From NCBI RefSeq assembly GCF_031755915.1, contig NC_083385.1:15025001-15089000 (forward strand): a stretch of 64,000 nucleotides of DNA, given 5' to 3'. Origin of the DNA: Ziziphus jujuba. Taxonomy: Eukaryota > Streptophyta > Magnoliopsida > Rosales > Rhamnaceae. Below, piece by piece: positions 43,144 through 54,741 of this stretch (the first letter of the stretch is position 1; the number at the start of each line of letters is the position of its first letter). The position numbers and the translations under genes were made by a program. The notes below the pieces were generated by a model. That model was not told where the DNA came from. It did not search any database and was given only the letters and a program-made list of their open reading frames with translations.

Positions 43144-44521
43144 GTTTAATATGTATATGGTTTTTATATATATATATATATATAGAATTTACTGTTATAT
43201 ATATTATTTTTATTGCTCTCTATATATATATATATCTACTGTTATGTAAGATGGTGACAGTTATCATTAGTAACAAACATCATTTTTTATAATAAATGGT
43301 TTAATAAGTTAACTATGGATCCTATCCTTATTTAAGCTTCATCTAAAGATTCAAAGACAAGTGTCCATCGATCCATTCAAAGATTAAGGTTATTTTTTTC
43401 TCTTTTTAATTTCAAAATTTCCAAATATAGTTTGTTTTTCAATAAATATTTAGTAAATACATAAATAAATAATGATCAACTACCTATTAATTACAAAAAA
43501 TCAAAAAATAAAAACAAAACTATAGAAATGTTAAAAATAAAATAAAATAAAAAGTGCTTTTAAAATCTTTACATATAAGAATTGAAGAAGAAATATCTTC
43601 TCAAGCTCCTTTTTGAGAGTGTCAGTGGCCTCGTAGAGGCAGAAGTAAAACCAAGTTCAAAATCTTCAAAAAAAATATATTCAAAATGAATGAAAAAAAA
43701 AAATCTAAAATCCGTTTTAAATATTAAAATAAAAATTTAAAAATGTGTACAATCACTAAAATAATGTTTCCAACTTATATAAATTAAAAAAATTACTTAT
43801 AACTAATGTTATTGGTTATGCTTCATGCTTAAACTTGAATTTGTATAACTTTTATCTCAAAATACTCCCTGTTAAAATGCACTTTTATTATCAAAGATTT
43901 CTTTTATAAGTATAAAATGTTAAGTATTCAAAATTTTTTATATTTTAAAATCTTTTATTAGATAATTATATTAATTAATATTATTATTACATTTTTTAAA
44001 AGGAGGAGATTCAGGGATAAAAATAAAAATAAGAAAAAAAAAAGTTGCATTAGAGACTAAATTTATACATTTATTATATTATGTGCTTATTTGAAGTTTT
44101 AGAAACTAAAAATGAAAGAAAAATAATCTTAACCATACAATAGATTAATGACCACATATTTTATTTTATATGCAGACTAAGCTTTATTCTTGCATTTGAT
44201 GAAACGTCTAAAGAGTCTCCAATAGGGACCCAAAAATTTTTAGCCAAAAAAAAAAATAAAAAATAGGGACCCATAAATTACTTTGGTCATCAATAATCTT
44301 AAACCGTGTATATCTATCTGGTTGGTTTTTTTCCCTTTTGTGATATCATTAAGTATTGAATTAGAATATTATATTAAGCTAACTATTCACTAAATTGACA
44401 TAGATAATAAAATACAGGTTACTGTAATTAGGAAAACCATATATAAATTGTTTGTGACTCCTTGCCCTCTCCATCCAAAACCTCTCTGCTCTCTTCCTTT
44501 GCATGTATGCCTTCTCCAAGA
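42259..44521 (+). repeat. Block X, copy 2 (LecRK 6 upstream region)
   Basis: Duplicate of 36277-38324, starting at the unit junction with ATATATACTTTTCTAGTC. The distal block CAAAGGGACCCACTTTGTG lies at about 42316-42335. AT microsatellites at 43119-43143 and 43170-43184 expand one part. Frames over those repeats are not genes. Confidence 0.88.
44424..44443 (+). promoter_or_regulatory. Conserved LecRK upstream element, copy 4
   Basis: GTAATTAGGAAAACCATATA, identical to the LecRK 5 copy, 78 bp before the ATG at 44522. Confidence 0.45.
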
Positions 44522-46410
44522 ATGGCTCTTTTCAACCCATGTCCACACCTCTGCAACATCATCTTTGTCCTGTTTCTAATCATGAATGTCGAGTCAGTTT
44601 TCTTCAACTTTACTTAATTCCAACCAAACATAGCTGACATAGAATTCGAAAATGATACAGTGACAGCCAGTAACGTTGTCCGGCTCACAAAAAATCAAGT
44701 TGACGGTGACCTTACTGGCAGCGTAGGCCGAGTCTCGTACAACAAAACAGTGAAGCTTTGGGATAACAGTACAAGTATGGCTCACAGACTTCACCACTCA
44801 TTTCTCATTCCTGACAGTATAGCCTTCTTTTTTGCATCATTTGAAGCAAGACTTCCGAACAATTCAGATGGGAGGCACCTTGGATTATTCAGTCTTGATG
44901 AAACTGCTTTAAATGCCTCGAGCAATTTAACTGTTGGTGTTAAGTTTGATAATTTCAAGAATGGATGGAATCCGAGCTCTGATCACATTGCAATCAGTAT
45001 CAACTCCATCATCTCGGTACCAAATCTAGCAAGGAAAAGTAGAAGGAACAATACCAAATGCTTGGGTAATTTATAATACGCAAAATTCAAGGGGGAATCT
45101 AGTCTTTCATATATTGTTGATTTGAGGAATTTTTTGCCGGAACGGGTTAGATTTGGTTTCTCTGCATCCATTGCAATAGGAACAGAAATACAAAACCTTC
45201 TTTCTTTGTCATTCAACTCAACCTTGGATGATGAGGAACAGCGTATAAGCTTGGTGGATGAGAAAAAGAAAAGCAAAGCAGAACTGCGGATTGGTTTAGA
45301 GGCCGGGTTTAGTCTTCTGGTTTGTGGATTATTTCTAGTTTGGTTGTTTGGAGGAGGGCTTGGAGGAATACTGAAATAAAGGAGGTATAAGGTGCCTCCA
45401 TGGATGTGGGATTCCAGAAAGGAACTGGACCAAAGAGGTTCATATACTGTGACTTGAGCCGTGCGACCAACAAATTTGCAGAGGAAGGCGTGCTTGGAGA
45501 GGGAGGATTTGGAGGTTTCTACAAGGGTTTATTAGCAGAATCCAACATGGAAGTGGCATCAAAAAGGGTTTTAAGAGGATCAAAACAGAGGAAAAAGGAG
45601 TACATATCAGAAGTCAAAATCATCAGCCGTTTGAGACATAGGAATTTGGCTCAACTGATTGGGTGGTGCCATGAACAGGGTGAATTCCTTCTTGTCTATG
45701 AGTTTCTTCCCAATGGAAGCCTTGCCTCTCATCTATTCCGTAGGAAAGTCTTGCTAATTTGGAACGCAAGGTACAAAATAGCCCTTGGCTCAGCCTCTGC
45801 TCTGTTGTGGCTTCATGAAGAGTGGGAACAGTATGTTGTGCATAGACACATCAAGTTAAGCAATGTCATGTTGGATTTGAATTTCAATGCTAAGCTCGGA
45901 GATTTTGGCCTTGCAAGGCTTGTAGACCATGAATTGGGTTCCCAAACAACAGTTTTGGCAGGCACAATGGGATACTTTACCCCGGAGTGTGTCACAACGG
46001 GTAAAGCTAGTAAAGAATCCGATATGTATAGTTTCGGGGTGGCTGCCATTGACATCTTCTGTGGAAGAAGGCCAGTTGAACAAAAGGCAGATCCAAGTGA
46101 GGTAAGGTTGGTGGAGTGGGTTTGGAACCTCTATGGACAAGGCCAAATTCTAGAAGCAGTTGACAAGGGATTGAGAATGTACTTCGATGAACGACAGGTG
46201 GAGAAGCCTATGCAAAGTTGCCAGTGCCAATGTATTTTGCACCTCCATTGCAAATGTGTAGATTGTCATATACAGCATCATCTGGTCATCCATATACAGT
46301 GTCAGTTACAGATAGAACTCAGTGTTCTTGTAGCAGTTGCACTAATTATTCATCCACGTTGGCAGGCTCTTCTGAAACTCTATTGAAATCTCATAAAGCT
46401 GGTATGTAGA
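44522..46410 (+). pseudogene. LecRK 6, pseudogene lacking catalytic Asp
   Basis: Signal peptide MALFNPCPHLCNIIFVLFLI, then TAA at 44615-44617 shared with LecRK 5. The lectin frame continues in phase (KNQVDGDLTGSVGRVSYNKT, GVKFDNFKNGWNPSSDHIAI) to a stop at about 45074 caused by a ~45-bp deletion. Juxtamembrane and membrane parts follow (45122-45379), then a frameshift and a kinase frame at 45400-46386. The kinase has GEGGFGGFYKG and keeps the lysine (VASK), but HRD reads HRH and APE reads TPE. After DERQVE about 115 bp are deleted and the tail shifts into another frame, giving a Cys/His-rich nonsense tail ending at 46386; the original frame end is still visible at 46407. Non-functional as a kinase. 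Confidence 0.92.
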
Positions 46411-46839
46411 ATGCCGACGCTTCTTCTTTTGTTTCAAGACAACCGTTTTAAGAAAGGGAAATAAATAAGAAAAAGTGAAGTTAGTGATTCTCAATTAGAT
46501 ATCAATTATTGTGTGAGCTATTCCATATATGTCTGTAACTTGTTGATTAATCAGTAATTCAGGTGGGGTTCGGGACTGTATTAATTAATTCTTTGGTGGC
46601 TAACATTTTTTTTTTTTTTTTCTGGTGCAATATAAGGATGTAGTGAAAAATTGTATACTGGTTGTTTGTATTTTTCTTTCTTTTTTTTTTCTTTTATTTA
46701 TTTGGTCTTCCAAATCTTGTATTTTGCATATTGGCGATTGTATTTTTTTTTTTCAAAATCATAAGGCCATTACACGTTATTGATTATCTACCAATGCCTT
46801 ATCAATATATCTTATTTCTTTTCTTTTTCTTTTTTTATA

Positions 46840-46879
<40 letters not shown>

Positions 46880-47258
46880 CTTCTTCTTTTTTCATTACAA
46901 CTCGAAGAGGAAGGATTTTCAACAAGGTCTAGATTTGAACCCTGAATTGGAGATATAACCTAGGAATATTTGTTTTCACACATTATTAATATATCTTGTT
47001 TCTTGAGTTTGAATTTTAGATACTATATCGTAAACCATATTTTTAAAGTTGTATTTCAAATCATATCATCGTCTATAAATTTAAATATTTATAATTCTGA
47101 TAAAAAACTAAAATAAAAAATAAAATAACAATAATGAATAATCATTGATCAAAAAAATTGGTTTAAGTTATTGAATTAATATAATTTTATTTATATATTT
47201 TGTATGTGTTTTTTTTTTTTTTTGGATAATATTATAATTGGATTATGGCTAAGCTCTT
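46411..47258. other. LecRK 6 3' flank
   Basis: LecRK-type 3' flank, then T tracts and a (TA)n run at 46849-46873. The frame at 46662-46958 is a low-complexity translation. No gene. Confidence 0.65.
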
Positions 47259-47355
47259 GGGTTTTTTCGAAAAGTAGCCATCCCGTAAATGGTTTTTTGA
47301 AGAATAGCAAAAAAATTTTTTTTTTAAAACTAGCCATCTTGGGACAAAAATACTC
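47259..47355. repeat. Left terminal inverted repeat of the Mutator-like element
   Basis: About 97 bp, ending near TAGCCATCTTGGGACAAAAA; pairs with 57585-57681. An A/T tract in the middle differs in length between the two ends. Confidence 0.9.
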
Positions 47356-48005
47356 TTGATAAAATTGAAAATTACGCAATAGATTTTTTTTACCCTTTCC
47401 TTCTTCCTCTACACAGTCGTTCATGTTTGTGCAAGGGTTTCTCTAACATGCCACAAACACTCTTTGCATCTCATCTCCTCTCACTCTCATTTTCTTATAT
47501 TTTCTCATATCTGAAATTAAACTCAAGTAAAAATTTTATCTTTTTTCTTATTAGATGAAACTAAGGAAATATGTGTTTTTTCTCTTTTTTCTTGTATTTT
47601 TTGTTAGTTTTGGAATTTTTAAGCTTTTATTTAATATGGGTATGGAATAATAATTTATGAGCTGTTATATGTGAGTTTAAAGATATTTAGGTGGCATATG
47701 ATTTGAAAATGGGGGAAAATTTATGTAAAACTGAAAAATTGCATAAAACAGTAAAAACGAAGGAAATTTGGTGAAAAAAATGAACTTCCGCCATTTTCCT
47801 CTAGTTTGTCTGTTTTCGCAAGTTTGTCGCTAATTTTTTGCCAATTTTCCGCCAGTTTTCCGCCAGTAGGAAAAAGCTATATTTGGCCCAAAAAAAAAAA
47901 CAGAATCAACTTTTTTAATAAAGTTAATATGTTTGTTTAGTATTATTCAAATTTTTATATATTTATTGATTTAGTTTAATGTTATTCATTTAATTTTGTA
48001 GTAAA

Positions 48006-50568
48006 ATGGAATATGATGATATTGTAATTACGGTTTTATACAATGGAACATTGGTACAAAATGATGGTGGTAATTGGGAATATCGAAATGGTAAACATAT
48101 AATGGTTTCCGTCGGCCAGAGATGCACAAAGTCAGAGTTAGAGGATGAGATTTTTAATTCTATTAAGATAGATCGAAATGAATATTTGCTAAAGCTAAAA
48201 TGGATATATGGACGATGTGCAGAAAAGTTGAATCCTACAGAAATACGCTGTGATAGGGATGTGAAATGCTGTCTTCAAGAAGTGAAGAATGCAGGGATGA
48301 TAATGATGCGGCCTCCAATGTATGTTGAGGTGATTTTGAAAGTTGAACGTGTATGTAGAAATGTTCATCAAACAGCCTTTGCTTCGAATAGTGGGAGTAA
48401 TCTTCATTCTTTTTCTTGTCCTCCAATTGGCGTTCGACTACCATAAGTTTTTGGTACTAAACCTATTCAGTCTACATCTCAGGAAATTATGCTTCAAGAA
48501 ACTCAATTTAGAGATCAAGTTGATGTTCGTGGGGCCTGGACATCATTTAACATCCACGAAAGAGTTGATGTTGGAGGTGACTATGCTAAATGGTTTCCTA
48601 ACGATGAGAAGTATGAGCAGTTGCATAATATTGATCATGATGAGAATTACAATGCACCAGGGGATGATGTTGATCATAATGATGTAGATTTTGTCATGAG
48701 TTGCCGGACAATGATAATGATATGCGTCCTGAAATGAACAATGAAGGAGTTGATGATGTTAGGGTTCATCATGCTACAAGTGACCACATATCATCGAGCA
48801 ACAGAAGTGGTTCTATGGCCATATTTTCGTCAAAGTTCACTGGCTGTGAGAGCATAGTAGTTGGACAATTATTTCACAACAAACGTGACTTACAGAATAA
48901 ACTGAGTAACTATTGCATGCGAGAAAATAAGGAGTTCAAGGTGACACAGTCAACTACACAACGGTATGAGGTTGTATGCTTGGAAAATACTTGTAAATGG
49001 TGACTACGTGCAACCACATTTAAAAATGGAGAAATATTTGTTGTGAGAAGTTTTGATAATGTACATAGTTGCTCGTTAGATATCGTGCATCGAGAACATA
49101 AGCAGGCCAGTAGTCGGGTTATCGGGCAATGTATCAAATCTAAATATGAAGGTATTGAATGTGTTTACAAACCCAAAGAAATTCAACATGATTTTTTGCA
49201 GAAATATGGGGTGAATATAAGCTACAACAAAGCATGGAGAGGTAAAGAGTATGCACTTAACAGTGTTAGGGATCTCCAGAGGAGAATTTTGCTAAGTTGC
49301 CTGCCTACTGTTATGAGTTAGTGTCAAAGAACCCTGGGATTTTTACACGTATCAAAACAGACGATAATAACAATTTTGTATATTTCTTTATGGCGATTGG
49401 AGCAAGCATTAGGGGATTTAAATCCCACAAAAGACCCGTGTTGGCTGTTGATACAACTACATTGAAAGGGAAATACAAAGGGTACATGTATATTGCATCG
49501 GGCATGGATAGCAATAAACAAATATATCCTTTGGCTTTTGGCATTGGAGATGGAGAGAACGAGCAAGAATATACATGGTTTTTCCAAAACCTCAAGGATG
49601 CCATCGGAGATTTTCTGGATTTGGTGTTTGTGAGTGATAGATACCCCACTATTGAAAGGGCATTACGCAAAGTTTTTCCCAATGCATACCATGCGTTATG
49701 CACGTACCATATAAGTAGAAATATTAAAGTAAATGGACATGCGAAAGATGAAACAATAATACAATGTTTCATGCTTGCAGCTAGTGCATATTTGGTTGAA
49801 GATTTTGAGTTTTATATGGGGCAAATTGAGGCAAAAAACAGTAAGGCTACCCAGTACATTCGATCATGTGACCCTACAAGGTGGGCATGTTCTCTTTCTC
49901 CATGTAGAAGGTACACTATCATGACCACCAATATTGCAGAAAGCTTGAATGGTATTTTGCTAGATGCTAGAGAGATGCCAATAGTAGTATTAATTGAGCA
50001 CATATGGAATTTACTGCAAAGGTAGTTTTATGAGCGACGTACTGCAAGTGCAAAATTGAAGAAGCCTGTGACTGACCATATGGAAGAGCAACTCAAACTA
50101 TGAAATTTAGAGTCCATCAGACTACGTGTGAAAGTCATTAATATGCATGAATTTCTTGTGGAAGGTGGGAGTTTGAGGGGTACAGTTAATCTCCAATAAG
50201 AAACATGCTCATACAAAGTCTTCGATCTTGATCAATATCCTTGTGATCATTGTATTGCTGCTTGCAGAGACCACAAAATTGCTCCTTATGGTATGTGTTC
50301 TCATTACTACACCGCGGATGCATATCGTGCACCTTATGATGAGTCCATTTACCCTGTGTTAGATGAAAAACAGTGGCATGCCCTAGATGACGTGGCAAGT
50401 CATATTGTTCTTCTACCAAGATGGACACATAAGCGAGCTGGTAGGCCGAGGATGCAATGCATACCATTCGAAGGTGAAGATGTTATTGGACATAGATGTA
50501 GCCGATGTGGTGGCGTTGGACATTATAGGCAGAGATGTACGAATCCATTATCTTATGCTTCGAATTAG
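48006..50568 (+). pseudogene. MuDR-type Mutator transposase, decayed
   Basis: From 48006: N-terminal ubiquitin-like/PB1-like region (ITVLYNGTLVQNDGGNWEYR), acidic linker, then the MuDR DNA-binding region (FTGCESIVVGQLFHNKRDLQ, KVTQSTTQRYEVVCLENTCK, VRSFDNVHSCSLDIVHREHK). The transposase core is open from 49297 to 50025: LAVDTTTLKGKYKGYMYIAS (first Asp), GDGENEQEYTWFFQNLKDAI, LVFVSDRYPTIERALRKVFP (second Asp), CTYHISRNIKVNGHAK and TTNIAESLNGIL. After it come a SWIM-like zinc motif (YPCDHCIAAC) and a CCHC knuckle (CSRCGGVGHYRQRC). Stops and shifts: end of the first frame near 48446, TGA after CKW (49003), frame change near 49290, TAG at 50023-50025, TGA near 50101, TAA near 50199. Frame changes near 48446-48700 could include an intron. 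Non-functional. Confidence 0.92.
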
Positions 50569-50936
50569 AAAGTTTTAATTTAGTGTTATGGTTTAATATG
50601 TTTTGATAATTATTTCATATCTTGGATATTATATTTTCTACTCCACGGTGGAAGATTTATTAGCAATCTTTTTTTATTTTGAATTTAATCCCAAATGAAA
50701 AGAAGCTTTCTGGAGTTGATTTTCAATCTTTAGTTTACATCTCATTTTATGAAATGTCCAAATGATTTTGAAAAGAAAAACAAATATATATCTTTTTTTC
50801 TTTTCTTTAAAATGGTTATTGATTTTAAATGTCAATACATTTTTTGTTAAATCCATCTTCATCTTATATAATATTTGTCTCCACTCTCAATTTTTTTACC
50901 CCACTATTAACTTAAATAATCTATTAAAAATTGATT
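50569..50936. other. Spacer after the transposase
   Basis: AT-rich 3' flank of the transposase gene; no gene seen. Confidence 0.5.
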
Positions 50937-51175
50937 TTCCAAGTGGAGGAAATTAGTTTCTGATAGGAGTAAAAATTATTCAACGATTTCCGGTTGGAGA
51001 AAATTTTTTCCAACAGGAGGAAAATGATTTCCGCTTGGAGGAAAAATTTTCCGCTGGGTGGAAAATTATCCAGAGGCTTAAATTGATCTCCATATGGGAT
51101 TTTCGACTGGAGGAAAATTTTTCCTCTAGGAGAAAAATTTTTCCGCCTAGAGGAAATATTTTCCGACAAGTGAAA
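50937..51175. repeat. Palindromic GGAGGAAAA/TTTTCC array 1
   Basis: About ten diverged units of roughly 20-23 bp built from GGAGGAAAATTTTTCC and TTTCCGCTTGGAGGAAA, so most units can fold on themselves. A unique stretch (TAAATTGATCTCCATATGGG) sits in the middle. It lies just downstream of the end of the Ulp1-like gene. Confidence 0.8.
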
Positions 51176-51414
51176 AATTTTTTAGAATTTACAATTGAGC
51201 TTGTAAGACGTTTGTGCATAATGGAATTCTAACAAATAAACATGGCACATTTTCTATAAAGTCAATTAGTTATCCTTACATCAATAACACATCGTTATCT
51301 TTGTTAAATGAACATTATAAACGACCATTATCTTTACAATTAAAAATCTAATATAATAAAAAATATGCATCTATAAACATGACAAAAGGAAAGAAAAATG
51401 CATCACCACCCAGC

Positions 51415-53584
51415 TCATATGCTTAGTTCTTTGTTGTAAGCCTCATATGCATACTTCCTCCTAAAGAACTCCATGTCATCTTGTGTGAATGTCACTGGTA
51501 ATCTAGCATGTAAAAACTCGATGGTCTTGAGTGTAAACATGCCATAATCACCATTACAAAAAAACAATTATTATAACATATATTAGTATTATTAGAACCA
51601 TATTCAATAGTTAATATTTATTCAACAAACATGTACGTATTAAGGGGCTTTACCCATTACTTTGCTGAGGGAAATTTTGTGCCAATTCACATGTAAACTC
51701 ATCAACAGAGTCTACAAGATCCGGTCGCTGCTCATAAAAAGATACAGACCGCAGTAAATAAGGTAACATAATGCATAATTTCTAGAAATAAATTTCTCCC
51801 CTGTTTCGATTGCCAGCCTTATTTGAGTCACACACAGTCATATGATACTCTTTCAAGTCCATGTGCGCTACCAGCCAATGTATGTTGTGCTTGTTTAGTG
51901 GAATCAACAACTGTCAATACATTGCAGGATTTCAGTTAGCACAACAAATAAAGGAAGGCACATGAATAAATGAATAGTTAACATTACACAATTTGGACAT
52001 GTATATTGTACATGATTTACGCATTTCCATGGCTTCGACTCCTTCATTCAAATACCCAATACATATTCTTGCATTGCATATGAGAATTGGAACGTAGATG
52101 GATTGGCGAGGAATTTTCCATAACACTACTCAATGTATACCTACAACAAAATAAATTATTAGTTACCTAAAATCACAATAGCCATATATAGGACACTTGG
52201 CCTTTAATACATCTTTACTTACCCAAAATCCTCCATCTATCACCTCAAAACTAGGATAAAAAACATCAGGGAATCGATTGGCACGTACACGAACTAAGTA
52301 AGGCAGGACTTCCATATGCTGCATTGAAAGACGAGTTAATTTTAAATTACATCCATGCAATTGAACAACTATCTATGGAATTTATCAAATTATAAAATAA
52401 AAATCTTGATCAAAAAAATACTTACATCGTGATTCAGCCACTTCTCACTGATTATAAGCAACTAGAAAAAGTCTTTACCTGTAGACAAAATGTCCATATC
52501 AACCTTTGCTGCCCAACCGAACTTCATAAATTGGTCAAAATTTTTTACAAATCGCGTGGGTACTGGTTTGTATGGGTTGAACTTCAAAGTAAAAGATGCA
52601 CCGGATAAAGTGCGTTGTAGTTTTTTCCACAAGCCTCCAACACTGTAAGGAGTTGCAATAGCTGCTGCCGCCTTCCTATCCCACCTCCCAATATCTATAC
52701 TTTGCTTAGCAGCTGCTGCCTTTCTTGCATGTCTCCCGGCTGGAAACTTTGATGGAGACACTTTCTCGATAATCGTAACACTTGGTCCTGCATCGTCTAC
52801 AATGAATGGACATGATTGTCTATCAACGGGGGTCGCATCAGGACCAAACTCTTCCTTATTTTCATCCCCTTCAACGTCCGCTTCCATCCCATCTCCCAAC
52901 CCGTCAGAACCAACTTCCACTCCTTGGTGCTTCATTAACTTATCAAGCTTGGTCTCCAAACTTGCAAACTCTCTAAGCATGGCGATTCTTAAATCCTTAA
53001 CGTCTTGCTGTACATTAGCCACTTCATCTTCAAGGATAGTTAATCTCTCTCTCAAAGGTACCTAAAAGAAACAATAATGATTAGTACTTGCAATAATAAA
53101 AAAGATAAACATTCATACAATTTATTCAAACCTCATCATGGGATGGAGTCGTTGGAGGTTGGGATGGAGTCGATGGTTTAACACGAACATGAGCAGCAAC
53201 TCCTGCAGTCGATGATGAAGGCTGGTCTGTCGGCTTATCTCCCATTCGTCGCCTCCCTCCTTTACCCTTACTTTCCACAGATGCCTGTTTTCGTTTCTTA
53301 CTTCTTCCACTACTTGTAAGTGGAACACCTTCATCTTTTTCACCATGACTTCCCTATGGTGGCTTATCTCAGACAGCAGGTGCAACACTATATGGGGTAG
53401 TGTCATGATGTACATCCCATGCAATTTTGCCAATATATGCACGCTCAAATTCAGTTACATTCATTAAGCCATGAACAGGATACTGCAAAAGACAAAAGGG
53501 ATTATCATCAAGTGATTATTAAGTAATACTAATATTTCTACAAATACTGCAAAAGTCTATAAATAATATTACTATGTTGGAATG

Positions 53585-53615
<31 letters not shown>

Positions 53616-54507
53616 TTGTACATATAAGTGGAAGAAATCATATACTTACATGACGATGATCGAAGAGTTCAGTGGCCTTCTCAAATATTGGCACTTGTGA
53701 AATATGCCAATTAAGAATTCTAGGAAATGCCATGTCCGGCAACTTCTTTCCAAATGCTTAACCTAACGAAAGAATTGTCTCAAAACCCCAAATCTGTCAA
53801 ACAATTAATTAATAATGAATAAGTAAAGAAATACACACCATAAATACAAGTGTAACAAACTTTAAATAATAGTGTAACAAACTTACCATGAAAGCCAAAG
53901 GAAACCCACAAAGACTATAACTCTTTGACTTGCTTAAAGCCATTTGCTCTCTATGCTCAAAAGTACTCTTCAACGATCTAATGGTGGTGGCATATGATAA
54001 AGTACCCCATGGATAGTTATTGAAGTACTCTAAATTGTCCACCATCTCCAAGTGATTATGGGGTGTAGTGGCCATGCTTTCTTTGCCTAGAAGAACTGTC
54101 TCTAGGAAATATAATAAAGCCAACTTCAATATATCATCGTCGGCTTCATCATCGTCTTGACATTGTGCGGTCATGAAAGCTTCGGTTATCTCTGAGTTAG
54201 TGACCTTTCGCTTTTCGTCAAAATATGTGTCACTAATACGAGTAGAGATGTTAACTTGCCTATTGGTTTCGTAACCAAACCATAGACTTATAATTATGGT
54301 GAAGTCTCTCCACGTAAATCTAGCACCACACCCTCCAAAATTGAATACCACAGAATCCTTGTCGTCGTAAACACATTGCCTATACAGCATGTTGTTGATG
54401 ATGTGGCCACTAAATTGTATCTCGTTGGCCTTCAAAAAGTGGCCAAAACAACTATCCTCGAACTTCTTTATTTGGGTTGGAGTCAGCTTGAACTTAATAT
54501 CCGACAC
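51415..54507 (-). pseudogene. DUF1985 / Ulp1-like protease gene, decayed, catalytic Cys lost
   Basis: Multi-exon minus-strand gene. Exon 53887-54507: MSDIKFKLTPTQIKKFEDSC, FSGHIINNMLYRQCVYDD, GARFTWRDFTIIISLWFGYE, ending GFPLAFM before a GTAAGT donor: DUF1985. Exon 53650-53793: IWGFETILSLG, stop, then AFGKKLPDMAFPRILNWHIS. A third (~53485 leftwards) reads YPVHGLMNVTEFERAYIGKI with a stop. 52462-53055 gives a coiled-coil (RERLTILEDEVANVQQDVKD) and linker. The protease part follows at 51415-52360: GGFWVSKDVLKAKCPIYGYC, KHNIHWLVAHMDLKEYHMTV then CDSN, NFPQQSN, and NGDYGMFTLKTIEFLHARLP. His-Trp, Asp and Gln of a C48 protease are visible, but the DCG cysteine is Tyr (codon 51544-51546). Ulp1 enzymes remove SUMO. 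The gene travels with the element. Confidence 0.85.
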
Positions 54508-54626
54508 GGCTTTTCAGAAGTTCGATCTACAATTAACCTTTGCCCTTGTTATCTCCGAGTCACAAAACCTTCATTGGTAATCTGAATCCATTTATCTGCA
54601 AATCAAATACAACAAAGCATAACATA

Positions 54627-54741
54627 TGGAGGAAACGTTTTTTCCAACATGAGGAAAGCTTGGAGGAAAAAGTTTCAGCTTGGAGGAAAAAATTTCCTCC
54701 TGGCGGAAAACTTTTTCCTTCAGGCGGAAAATTTTCCAAAA
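54627..54741. repeat. Palindromic GGAGGAAAA/TTTTCC array 2
   Basis: About five units of the same type as 50937-51175 (TTGGAGGAAAAAATTTCC, CTGGCGGAAAACTTTTTCC, AGGCGGAAAATTTTCC). It lies just upstream of the Ulp1-like gene, so the two arrays bracket it. Confidence 0.8.

Noticed and set aside
43110..43292. 60-codon frame in LecRK 6 upstream DNA
   Set aside because: Translation of TATATA microsatellites (Ile/Tyr repeats).
49311..49772. 153-codon minus-strand frame in the transposase core
   Set aside because: Antisense shadow of the well-supported MuDR core on the + strand.
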